Shown here in pieces: positions 1 to 6,725 of a stretch of DNA of 8,084 nt. The notes under the pieces were generated by a model. The model was not told the origin of the DNA and did no database searches. It saw only the letters and a list, made by a program, of their open reading frames with translations. This stretch comes from Desulfobacterales bacterium (GTDB lineage Bacteria; Desulfobacterota; Desulfobulbia; Desulfobulbales; BM004), in the NCBI GenBank assembly GCA_030621655.1, contig JAUXHH010000068.1, positions 1 to 8,084 of the forward strand, written 5' to 3'. The stretch's first letter is position 1; every line of letters begins with the position of its first letter. The position numbers and the translations under genes were made by a program.

Positions 1-112
1 AAAGATTGCGCAATTTCAGCACCAGGGTACAGATGGAGTAAATTCCATTGTCCCTGGCATCTGAAATATCACAGTTATGTTTGATTGTTTTTAAAAAAGA
101 AGCATCAGTCAT
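1..112 (-). CDS. Partial CDS (5' end only) of a small uncharacterised Desulfobacterota-type protein
   Basis: Reading the minus strand from the ATG at 112-110 gives 37 uninterrupted codons that run off the left edge. The peptide begins MTDASFLKTIKHNCDISDAR and continues with a tyrosine/cysteine-containing helix-like stretch (GIYSICTLVLKLRNL). The pattern 'NCDISDAR, then G-Y-C, then L-K-R' resembles the N-terminus of an uncharacterised family in sulfate reducers and syntrophs, annotated from memory as Sfum_1244-like. This is recall, not a search result. The start lies 37 nt after the stop of the upstream lipoprotein gene on the same strand, so the two probably share a transcript. The Shine-Dalgarno is weak (AAGA about 6 nt upstream). 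Function is unknown. Calling it coding rests on the open frame, natural amino-acid composition and family resemblance; it is too short to be certain. Confidence 0.55.
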   Translation of the reverse strand, partial: MTDASFLKTIKHNCDISDARDNGIYSICTLVLKLRNL

Positions 113-149
113 GGTGTAATCTTATTGGGGTATTTTTATATCCCTGCCT

Positions 150-668
150 TTATGGCCCTCCTCGTCTCATTCCTCTGTTGTTTAAATCTGGGCCCAAATC
201 AGGAGTGTACACCAGAATCTTGTTTCCTTCTACAAACTTCACAGTTGTAGTACTCTGAATTGAATACCAGGCACCAACTCTTTTCCCATTCGGATCCAGG
301 ATGTACGCAGCAAAATACCCATCGGCACGATAATTCTCTTCAGGTGCTATGGTATCAATCCATTTTCTCATCTGGGCGTAATCAACAGTGGGAATTGTCA
401 CCCACAGATTTCCTGGATTATCCAACTCATAGTCCCTGTGGATTGCCAGAATGGCATCGGGCGCATCATATCCACCGCTGGTGTAATACCTATGGTCCGG
501 CAAAACCTCATAGTTGAGAAACATGTTGTCCAGATCTCTATCCCTGTCCAGTTTCCCGTAATTACCCCCGGCAGCACACCCAATCAAAAGAAAAAGCGTA
601 AGGATTGCTGCCAGTAGAGTGGATAATCTATTCCACTTGCTGAGTGTATTAAACATTTTTCCCATCAT
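150..668 (-). CDS. Uncharacterised lipoprotein (172 aa)
   Basis: The protein has a classical lipoprotein signal: a basic N-terminus (K4, K11, R14), a hydrophobic stretch at about residues 17-30 and a lipobox L28-I-G-C31, so the mature lipoprotein should start at Cys31. Ala at +2 and no Asp favour outer-membrane sorting in a Gram-negative cell. The mature part is about 140 residues, soluble, rich in Tyr and Asp, with a segment around residues 50-80 (MFLNYEVLPDHRYYTSGGYD, then AILAIHRDY) and a beta-rich C-terminal half (residues 117-156, containing GAWYS and TTVKF) ending in a Gly/Arg tail. This layout matches small uncharacterised lipoproteins common in Desulfobacterota and Geobacter relatives; no catalytic motif is visible. 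The start at 668 is supported by a strong GGAGG 8 nt upstream. It is divergent from the ClC gene and probably co-transcribed with the partial gene at 112-1. Confidence 0.85.
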   Translation of the reverse strand: MMGKMFNTLSKWNRLSTLLAAILTLFLLIGCAAGGNYGKLDRDRDLDNMFLNYEVLPDHRYYTSGGYDAPDAILAIHRDYELDNPGNLWVTIPTVDYAQMRKWIDTIAPEENYRADGYFAAYILDPNGKRVGAWYSIQSTTTVKFVEGNKILVYTPDLGPDLNNRGMRRGGP

Positions 669-676
669 GATCTTAC

Positions 677-681
677 CCTCC
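677..681 (-). promoter_or_regulatory. Ribosome binding site of the lipoprotein gene
   Basis: On the minus strand GAGGAGGG lies upstream of the start, with GGAGG 8 nt before the ATG at 668. This spacing selects the first of two adjacent ATG codons (668 rather than 665 or 656). Confidence 0.75.
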
Positions 682-844
682 TCATCAATTCTTTATTTAC
701 AGCAGATTACTACAAAATCCGCATAAAATTCCCGTATATGAATATAATAATCACCTCTCATTTCTTTTGCCAGATATTCAATACTCTCAACACTTTTTCA
801 CCTTTGAAGCAGGTCCTCCCTTGACAGCACCTGTTATCTAATGT

Positions 845-874
845 AAGCAATTGTTATATCAGAATTTATTGCTT
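845..874. promoter_or_regulatory. Inverted repeat AAGCAAT-N16-ATTGCTT upstream of the ClC gene
   Basis: A perfect 7-bp inverted repeat occupies 845-851 and 868-874, with half-site centres 23 bp apart, about two helical turns. It lies 47 nt before the ClC start codon. It is followed at once by a perfect 10-bp AT palindrome (TTATTAATAA, 877-886). The spacing suits a dimeric regulator, but an RNA hairpin in a leader or chance in AT-rich DNA is also possible. A TTGACA hexamer at 821-826 lies just upstream, but no good -10 sits at the right distance, so no promoter is called. Confidence 0.3.
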
Positions 875-921
875 CATTATTAATAAAATTGTCACGCCGG
901 TACTCATAACCCGTTTTATCC

Positions 922-3018
922 ATGCTCAAACGTTACCTGGCTAAAATGCTTGACCATCTAGCCCCTCGAGAGGGGCTTGTTCTGCTGGTCATGGCTGTTG
1001 TGGTGGGGGTAGCGACCGGGCTTGCCGCTGTTCTATTTATCCGCCTCATTGCATTTATCCAAATCTTCTTCTATGGCGGCGGCGAGAAAATCTTTCCTGC
1101 ATTAGGCCGCATATGGATAATCGTGGTTCCGGTGATCGGTGGCCTGCTGGTAGGACCGATCATCGCCAAGTTTGCCGTGGAGGCGAAAGGCCATGGGGTC
1201 CCTGAGGTTATGCAGGCCCTCATTCTACGGGGCGGTCGCATCCGGCCCCGTGTTGCCCTGGCAAAAGTTATCGCCTCTGCCCTCTGCATAGGAACGGGAG
1301 GATCAGCAGGACGGGAAGGACCGATTGTCCAGGTCGGTTCCGCCCTGGGGTCTTCTATTGGTCAGTGGCTGCACCTTTCCGATGAAAGAATAAAAAACCT
1401 GGTGGCTTGCGGTGCTGCAGCAGGCATAGCAGCTACATTCAATGCACCGATTGCCGGGGTGGTTTTTGCCATAGAGGTTCTGCTCAGTGAAATACAGGTA
1501 AGAGTGTTCGGCAACGTAGTGGTTTCAGCCGTGGCTGCGAGCATTGTCAGCCAAATTTTTCTTGGTGACCGGCCGGCTTTTGAAATTCCCGGCTATGTCA
1601 TGCACTCACCATGGGAAATTCTGCTCTATGTTTTTCTGGGTCTCTTGGCAGCACTTGTCGGTATTCTTTTCATACGCATGCTCTATTATACTGAAGATGT
1701 GTTTGACCGACTTGCCATACCTTTATGGCTCAAACCTGCAGTAGGGGCTCTGCTCCTTGGCATCCTGGCCTTCTGCTATCCATACGTTGGTACGATTTCT
1801 TATATTTCAGTGGATGATATGGCTCTGGGACTGCCCATTGTTGAAAATTATCCGCATATTTTTGGTTCAGGCTTTATTTTTCTTGAAGAGGTTCTGCAGG
1901 GACGCGCCCCTTTTTTCCTGCTTTTTCTCCTTATTTTCCTCAAACCGCTGGCAACTTCATTTACCCTGGGTTCCGGCAATTCCGGAGGTGTCTTTGCCCC
2001 GTCGCTTTTTACCGGTGCCATGCTCGGCGGTGCCTTTGGCTACCTGGCCATGCACCTTTTCCCTAACCTCAACATCGAAATCGGGGCCTATGCCCTGGTC
2101 GGCATGGCAGCCGTCTTCTCCGCAGCAGCCAGAGCACCACTCACCTCCATGCTCATTGTCTTTGAAATGAGTAACGATTACCGACTGATCCTGCCTCTTA
2201 TGGCAGCAGGCATAGTTGCTTCCACTTTTGCCCAGTGGTTGCACCCCGATTCAATTTACAGCCTGAAACTCACCAAGCGCGGTATCCGTTTTGAACAGGG
2301 AAGAGATATGGATATCATGCAGACAGTACAGGTGGAGGAGGTGATGAATAAGACACCGATTACTATACAACGGGAGCAAAGTGTTGCTGATCTTTTCGCA
2401 GCCTTCCAGGAGACCCATCTCGGCGGCTTTCCGGTAATGAGCAATGAAACAGAATTATACGGCATGGTCACCATGCAGGATATGGAGCGCACCATCGATG
2501 AGATGGAACGCACCCTGGAGAGAAAAGAGGTCAACTTAAAGGACCTTAAAGTCTGGGATGTGGCAACTCCGGACCCTGTCACGGTTTTCCCGGATGAACC
2601 TATCTGGTCCGCCATCAAAAAAATGGCGCCCCGTGACCTGGCCAGGCTGCCTGTAGTTTCAAGAAACAATCCGTTACAGTTTGTCGGGGTCATCAGCCGC
2701 AGCGATATTGTCCGGGCCTATAATGTCGGCCTGATGCGCAAACAGAAAGATGAATTGGCTCATGACCGCTCTGCCCTCCGCAAGGTAACCGGTCTGGAAT
2801 TCATTGAAATCAAGGTGGAAGGCAATTGTTTAGGTGCAGGTAAACGGCTGGCTGATATTTCTCTGCCCCAAAATACCAATGTCGTCTCAATTCTTAGATA
2901 TGGCACTGTTCTCGTACCTGACGGCAACACGAAAATCCTTCCCGGTGATGTCATAACTGTGCTCTGTTTTTCCGACCAGAAAGAATCTATTAAAAAATTC
3001 TTCATCCATCACGACTGA
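922..3018 (+). CDS. ClC-family chloride channel/transporter with two CBS domains and a C-terminal RCK_C (TrkA_C) domain
   Basis: This 698-aa inner-membrane protein has a ClC core (about residues 15-450). Filter signatures are present: GHGVP at 90-94 (canonical GSGIP), GREGP at 130-134 with the gating glutamate as E132, GGVFAP at 355-360, and the pore tyrosine in the SIYS motif (Y446). FAIEV at 182-186 puts valine where ClC-ec1 has its internal proton glutamate E203, as in ClC channels. The cytoplasmic tail carries CBS1 (about 470-525), CBS2 (about 545-600) and an RCK_C/TrkA_C-like domain (about 622-695, ending in a PGDVITV strand). CBS pairs usually bind adenine nucleotides; RCK_C domains bind small ligands in K+ transport regulators, so ligand gating is likely. 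ATG 922 is the first possible start after an in-frame TAA at 907; no Shine-Dalgarno is visible. Chloride as substrate is inferred. A second ClC gene follows on the same strand. Confidence 0.93.
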   Translation: MLKRYLAKMLDHLAPREGLVLLVMAVVVGVATGLAAVLFIRLIAFIQIFFYGGGEKIFPALGRIWIIVVPVIGGLLVGPIIAKFAVEAKGHGVPEVMQALILRGGRIRPRVALAKVIASALCIGTGGSAGREGPIVQVGSALGSSIGQWLHLSDERIKNLVACGAAAGIAATFNAPIAGVVFAIEVLLSEIQVRVFGNVVVSAVAASIVSQIFLGDRPAFEIPGYVMHSPWEILLYVFLGLLAALVGILFIRMLYYTEDVFDRLAIPLWLKPAVGALLLGILAFCYPYVGTISYISVDDMALGLPIVENYPHIFGSGFIFLEEVLQGRAPFFLLFLLIFLKPLATSFTLGSGNSGGVFAPSLFTGAMLGGAFGYLAMHLFPNLNIEIGAYALVGMAAVFSAAARAPLTSMLIVFEMSNDYRLILPLMAAGIVASTFAQWLHPDSIYSLKLTKRGIRFEQGRDMDIMQTVQVEEVMNKTPITIQREQSVADLFAAFQETHLGGFPVMSNETELYGMVTMQDMERTIDEMERTLERKEVNLKDLKVWDVATPDPVTVFPDEPIWSAIKKMAPRDLARLPVVSRNNPLQFVGVISRSDIVRAYNVGLMRKQKDELAHDRSALRKVTGLEFIEIKVEGNCLGAGKRLADISLPQNTNVVSILRYGTVLVPDGNTKILPGDVITVLCFSDQKESIKKFFIHHD

Positions 3019-3050
3019 GTTACATCGACAAAACTACACATCTTAAGAAA

Positions 3051-3075
3051 AAGATTTTGCAAGTCTGCAAATCTT
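3051..3075 (+). terminator. Weak hairpin after the first ClC gene, possible terminator
   Basis: AAGATTTTGCA (3051-3061) pairs with TGCAAATCTT (3066-3075) as a 10-bp stem with one bulged T and a 4-nt loop, 32 nt after the stop codon. It is AT-rich and lacks a following T-tract, so it may not terminate by itself. A competing stem (CTGCA 3065-3069 with TGCAG 3080-3084) overlaps it. Confidence 0.25.
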
Positions 3076-3138
3076 CAAATGCAGCTTAAAAACAGCAACG
3101 ATGCCTGACCCATTAATGTAGCACAACAGTTACCACAG

Positions 3139-3167
3139 CAATAGCCTTTGAATTAAAAGGCATATTG
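3139..3167. other. Strong 11-bp hairpin between the two ClC genes
   Basis: CAATAGCCTTT (3139-3149) pairs with AAAGGC (3156-3161) and TATTG (3163-3167), leaving one bulged A (3162) and a 6-nt loop GAATTA. It ends 61 nt before the second ClC start codon. No T-run follows on either strand, so it is not a standard intrinsic terminator. It could be a processing or stability element in a shared transcript, or an operator. Confidence 0.4.
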
Positions 3168-3228
3168 GGTATTATGACAAAGTCCGAAGGGGAAAAATCA
3201 GCACCATAACATTTGACAAATCAGGGAA

Positions 3229-4569
3229 ATGAGAAAATCCATTACTGAAGAATCCATACTCCTGATAAGCATCTTTAAATGGTTTTTTATAGCAAGCTTA
3301 ATGGGTGTGGTTGTGGGTTTTTCAACAACCGTCTTTTTAAAATGCCTTAGCTGGAGCACTTCGCGTCTGGGCGAACATTCCTACTATTTCCTCCTGCTCC
3401 CCCTGGCGTTGGCATTAAGTTCCTATATCACTAAATATCTTGCTCCTGACGCTGAGGGGCATGGGACCGAAAAGGTTATTGAGGCGGTGCATCGCCACGA
3501 GAGTAAAATCAAGGCTATTGTGGTGCCGATCAAACTGGTAACAACTGTCATTACCCTGGCCTGCGGGGGTTCGGCCGGCAAGGAGGGGCCATGCGCCCAG
3601 ATCGGAGGCGGACTTGCTTCAATGGTTGCCAAGATGTTTCATTTCGATAAAGCAGACCGTAGAAAACTTGTTATCTGCGGCATCAGCGCTGGCTTTGCCT
3701 CTGTCTTCGGCACACCCATAGCAGGTGCTATTTTCGGTATTGAAGTACTCTTCGTAGGTGGCATTATGTATGAAGTGCTTCTGCCAACCTTTATTGCCGG
3801 AGTTATGAGTTACCAGGTTTCTTCCGCCCTGGGTATTTCCTACTTTTATCACACAATCGATTTCGTCCCGGCCTTTACCGAACTTTTTTTCATCAAGGTC
3901 CTCATTTCCGGGATTTTTTTTGGCATTTGTTCTCTGCTTCTTATCGAAACCTTGAATTTGTTCCAGAGGCTGTCTGCAAAAATTCCCTGGTGGGCTCCTC
4001 TGAAAGGACTCCTTGGCGGCACAGCCCTTATACTTTTAACTCTTTTTCTCTCCACCGACTACCTCGGACTGGGACTAAACACCATAGAGGCCGCACTTGC
4101 CGGTTCAAAGATAGTATGGTACGCCTTTGCTGCAAAAATACTATTTACCTGTATTACCCTGACATTCGGCGGCAGCGGTGGCATGGTCACGCCCATCTTT
4201 TTTGTCGGTGCCACCTTTGGCACTCTGCTGGCAGCCATTCTTGGTGTTGACCCTGCTACTTTTGCCGCCATCGGCATGGTTGCTCTTTTGGCCGGGGCTG
4301 CAAACACCCCTATTGCCGCAATCATTCTGGCAATAGAACTCTTTGGGGCCCAAATTGCTCCCTATGCAGCAGTAGCCTGTGTAACCAGCTTTCTCATGAC
4401 TGGGCATCGAAGCGTCTATCCTTCTCAGGTATACGCCATTATGAAGTCATCCTCCTTTCGCGACCAGACAGGCAAGGAAGTCACCGATGTCCAGGCGGAA
4501 TTCCTGATGCGCCGAAAAAGTCTTACACGCTATATCCTTTCCATAGTGAGAAAAATTCTCCGCAAATAA
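3229..4569 (+). CDS. Divergent short ClC-family anion channel/transporter without cytoplasmic domains
   Basis: This 446-aa polytopic membrane protein corresponds to a bare ClC core. The ClC repeats are recognisable but the filter is unusual: GHGTE at 77-81 in place of GSGIP (the proline is lost), GKEGP at 117-121 in place of GREGP (gating glutamate E119 kept, Arg to Lys), GGMVTP at 317-322 in place of GGIFAP, and a candidate pore tyrosine in SVYPSQ (Y397). FGIEV at 169-173 has valine at the position of the ClC-ec1 proton glutamate. A basic, amphipathic tail (about 405-446) replaces CBS domains. These features match a subgroup of prokaryotic COG0038 proteins whose ion specificity I do not know; they do not look like the fluoride-specific type. 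ATG 3229 is the first start after an in-frame TGA at 3214; the only purine-rich site (AGGGAA) abuts the ATG, an abnormally short spacing. It may share a transcript with the preceding ClC gene, but the 210-nt gap and hairpins leave this open. Confidence 0.9.
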   Translation: MRKSITEESILLISIFKWFFIASLMGVVVGFSTTVFLKCLSWSTSRLGEHSYYFLLLPLALALSSYITKYLAPDAEGHGTEKVIEAVHRHESKIKAIVVPIKLVTTVITLACGGSAGKEGPCAQIGGGLASMVAKMFHFDKADRRKLVICGISAGFASVFGTPIAGAIFGIEVLFVGGIMYEVLLPTFIAGVMSYQVSSALGISYFYHTIDFVPAFTELFFIKVLISGIFFGICSLLLIETLNLFQRLSAKIPWWAPLKGLLGGTALILLTLFLSTDYLGLGLNTIEAALAGSKIVWYAFAAKILFTCITLTFGGSGGMVTPIFFVGATFGTLLAAILGVDPATFAAIGMVALLAGAANTPIAAIILAIELFGAQIAPYAAVACVTSFLMTGHRSVYPSQVYAIMKSSSFRDQTGKEVTDVQAEFLMRRKSLTRYILSIVRKILRK

Positions 4570-4618
4570 CGCTCACTTTGCAGACTGACCAATCACTAAA
4601 TTATAACTGGGGATATTT

Positions 4619-4783
4619 TAGTGTTGCGTCAAGGATCAAATGGCGTAATATTTCGCCGCAATTTGTTGTGCCTGCAAGGCGCAATTTAAATGAGCATAGT
4701 CGTGTTATGTGAAAAAAGTTGCAACGAAGCAGGCGCAGCAAAGGGCAAGAAAGATGCGTCAGTTGAGAGTTGACGTGACACTA
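4619..4783. mobile_element. Palindromic MITE-like element with TA flanks, no coding capacity
   Basis: The segment 4621-4781 is one imperfect palindrome centred near 4702. Its ends are inverted (GTGT 4621-4624 with ACAC 4778-4781; CGTCAA 4627-4632 with TTGACG 4770-4775). A long internal block pairs (4662-4675 with 4729-4742: 12 of 14 positions Watson-Crick, the other two G-T), and the centre closes as CATAG-tcgtg-TTATG (4695-4709). The whole is bounded by TA on both sides (4619-4620 and 4782-4783), as expected for a TA target duplication of the IS630/Tc1-mariner type. There is no open reading frame, so if mobile it would need a transposase in trans. I have an impression of similar repeats in other Desulfobacterota genomes, but this is not verified. 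It lies between the second ClC gene and ettA without breaking either. A folded non-coding RNA is an alternative. Confidence 0.55.
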
Positions 4784-4785
4784 GT

Positions 4786-4815
4786 GCCGGCGGGAAATTC
4801 CCCATCGGGGCTGGC
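4786..4815 (+). terminator. GC-rich hairpin upstream of ettA, possible terminator
   Basis: GCCGG (4786-4790) pairs with CTGGC (4811-4815, one G-T pair) and CCCC (4800-4803) with GGGG (4807-4810), separated by an internal bulge; GGGAA/TTCCC inside can form an alternative stem. A short T-run (TTTT, 4820-4823) follows four bases later. It could end transcription entering from the ClC side before ettA. The remaining gene-free sequence (4570-4618 and 4824-4906) shows no other clear structure and no convincing promoter. Confidence 0.35.
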
Positions 4816-4906
4816 GCAGTTTTATCACTTATGGTATGCTCCGGCCTCTTTTACAAACCGTCTATGATGCTACTCTAAACTGACACAGCAAAGGATTTCT
4901 TTTAAA

Positions 4907-6592
4907 ATGGCAAGTGACCCACACAAGATTATCTACTCCATGATTGGAGTAAGCAAATACTATGACAAAAAACCTGTCATCAAGGACATCAGCCTCTCTT
5001 TTTTCTATGGTGCCAAAATTGGGGTTCTGGGCTTAAACGGAAGCGGAAAAAGTACTGTTCTGCGCATCATGGCCGGAGTTGACCAGGAGTATAACGGCAA
5101 AATAACAATGACCCCTGGGTTCACCATCGGCTACTTGGAGCAGGAACCCCTTTTAGGCGAGACTCAAACCGTATGGGAAATTGTCAAACAGGGAGCCAGG
5201 GAGCAGGTTGATCTACTTGCCGAGTTTAACGAAATCAATGAAAAATTTGCCCAACCCCTTGATGATGAAGAGATGGACGCTCTCATAGGACGACAGGGTG
5301 AGGTCCAGGAAAAACTTGACACCCTCGATGCCTGGGACATTGAAAGCAGGCTGGAAATGGCAATGGATGCCCTGCGTTGTCCTACGGGAGACACCCCTGT
5401 CAATATAATATCCGGTGGTGAACGACGCCGGGTGGCTTTATGCAGGCTGCTTTTGCAAAAACCCGATATCCTGCTGCTCGATGAACCGACCAATCATCTG
5501 GATGCCGAGTCGGTGGCCTGGCTGGAACACCATTTACAGCAATATTCCGGCACTGTAATAGCCGTGACCCATGACCGCTATTTTCTGGATAATATTGCCG
5601 GCTGGATTCTTGAACTCGACAGGGGGCATGGTGTCCCCTGGAAGGGCAATTATTCATCCTGGCTGGAGCAGAAGCAGAAAAGGCTGCGTCTTGAAGAAAA
5701 ACAGGAAAGTGAGAGACAAAAAACCCTGGAACGGGAACTTGAATGGATCAGGATGTCGCCCAAGGGCAGGCACGCCAAATCTAAGGCCAGGATTAACTCC
5801 TACGAAAACCTTCTCAACCAGGAGATGCAGAAAAAAATCCAGGATCAGGAAATATATATTCCCCCTGGACCAAGATTAGGCAAAACAGTTATTCAGGCCG
5901 ATCAGGTATCCAAGGCCTTTGGTGACAGATTGTTGTTTGAGGATATGAGTTTCAAGCTGCCTCCGGGTGGTATAGTCGGAATCATCGGTCCGAACGGTGC
6001 CGGCAAATCAACACTGTTCAAGATGCTCACCGGTAAAGAGAAACCGAACAAGGGCACAATCAATCTTGGAGATTCCGTCAAGCTGGCTTACGTTGACCAG
6101 AGCCGCGATGTTCTGAATCCTGAAAAATCAATCTGGCAGGTCATCGCAGATGATCAGGATACCATTACCCTGGGTGATCGGGAAGTCAACTCCAGAGCCT
6201 ATGTGGGTCGTTTTAATTTTTCCGGTTCGGACCAGCAGAAAAAAGTAGGCCAGCTTTCCGGCGGCGAGAGAAACAGAGTGCACCTGGCCCGCATGTTGAA
6301 AGAAGGCGCCAATGTGCTTTTATTGGATGAACCAACCAACGATCTTGACGTCAACACCCTGCGTGCCCTGGAAGAGGCCCTTGAAGGTTTTGGCGGCTGT
6401 GTTGCCGTCATCAGCCATGACCGGTGGTTCCTGGATCGAATCTCCACCCATATCCTGGCTTTTGAGGGTGACAGCAGGGTGGTTTGGTTTGAAGGAAATT
6501 ATTCAGATTATGAAAATGACAGAAAAAAACGGCTGGGAGCTGCAGCAGAACAGCCCCACAGGATAAAATACCGCCAACTGACCCGTGCCTGA
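4907..6592 (+). CDS. ettA: Energy-dependent translational throttle protein EttA (ABC-F ATPase)
   Basis: This 561-aa cytosolic protein has two ABC ATPase domains and no membrane segments, close to the roughly 555-aa E. coli EttA. ABC1: Walker A GLNGSGKST at 42-50, signature SGGER at 169-173, Walker B with catalytic E193 in LLLDEPTNHLD. An EttA-type 'arm' insertion (about 95-140) lies inside ABC1. The charged linker (about 245-322), with the basic PKGRHAKSKAR segment, corresponds to the P-site tRNA interaction motif. ABC2: Walker A GPNGAGKST at 361-369, signature LSGGER at 450-455, E475 in LLLDEPTNDLD. The C-terminal HRIKYRQL motif is typical of EttA as opposed to Uup or YheS. The family binds the ribosomal E site and gates entry into elongation according to ATP/ADP; that role is from family knowledge. 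AAGGA ends 11 nt before the ATG, a slightly long spacing. All catalytic residues are intact. It is probably monocistronic. Confidence 0.96.
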   Translation: MASDPHKIIYSMIGVSKYYDKKPVIKDISLSFFYGAKIGVLGLNGSGKSTVLRIMAGVDQEYNGKITMTPGFTIGYLEQEPLLGETQTVWEIVKQGAREQVDLLAEFNEINEKFAQPLDDEEMDALIGRQGEVQEKLDTLDAWDIESRLEMAMDALRCPTGDTPVNIISGGERRRVALCRLLLQKPDILLLDEPTNHLDAESVAWLEHHLQQYSGTVIAVTHDRYFLDNIAGWILELDRGHGVPWKGNYSSWLEQKQKRLRLEEKQESERQKTLERELEWIRMSPKGRHAKSKARINSYENLLNQEMQKKIQDQEIYIPPGPRLGKTVIQADQVSKAFGDRLLFEDMSFKLPPGGIVGIIGPNGAGKSTLFKMLTGKEKPNKGTINLGDSVKLAYVDQSRDVLNPEKSIWQVIADDQDTITLGDREVNSRAYVGRFNFSGSDQQKKVGQLSGGERNRVHLARMLKEGANVLLLDEPTNDLDVNTLRALEEALEGFGGCVAVISHDRWFLDRISTHILAFEGDSRVVWFEGNYSDYENDRKKRLGAAAEQPHRIKYRQLTRA

Positions 6593-6725
6593 GTAGTATC
6601 GAAGCCCCTCAACAATCTACATTTTTTACCTTGCAAAACAGCTCTGCAGTACTTAAGTTATCAAGACCCAAATATACCAATGATATTTGCCAAACAATTA
6701 ACTTTTCCAAATAAATAATAGTACA

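Noticed and set aside
821..849. TTGACA hexamer at 821-826 as a promoter -35 for the ClC gene
   Set aside because: The sequence 16-18 nt downstream (around TAAGCA) is a poor -10, so the pair does not make a credible promoter.
1757..2170. 137-codon plus-strand open frame in another frame of the first ClC gene
   Set aside because: It overlaps conserved ClC core codons and its Pro/Ser/Trp-rich translation looks like an out-of-frame product.
2256..2693. Long minus-strand open frame inside the first ClC gene
   Set aside because: It lies wholly antisense to the CBS-encoding region, has low-complexity Ser/Arg-rich composition and matches no family; it is a shadow of the real gene.
3229..4569. Fluoride-specific CLC-F assignment for the second ClC
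   Set aside because: The filter sequences do not match the CLC-F type as I know it and no fluoride riboswitch is recognisable upstream; only a generic ClC call is supported.
4621..4781. CRISPR repeat or structured riboswitch interpretation of the palindrome
   Set aside because: There is one copy with no spacers, and it ends 125 nt before ettA with no known riboswitch core; a MITE-like element explains the end-to-end symmetry and TA flanks better.
6593..6725. Terminator between ettA and the rhodanese gene, and a promoter from TTGCCA (6687-6692)
   Set aside because: The T-run at about 6624-6630 has no stem before it, and TTGCCA has no acceptable -10 at 16-18 nt.
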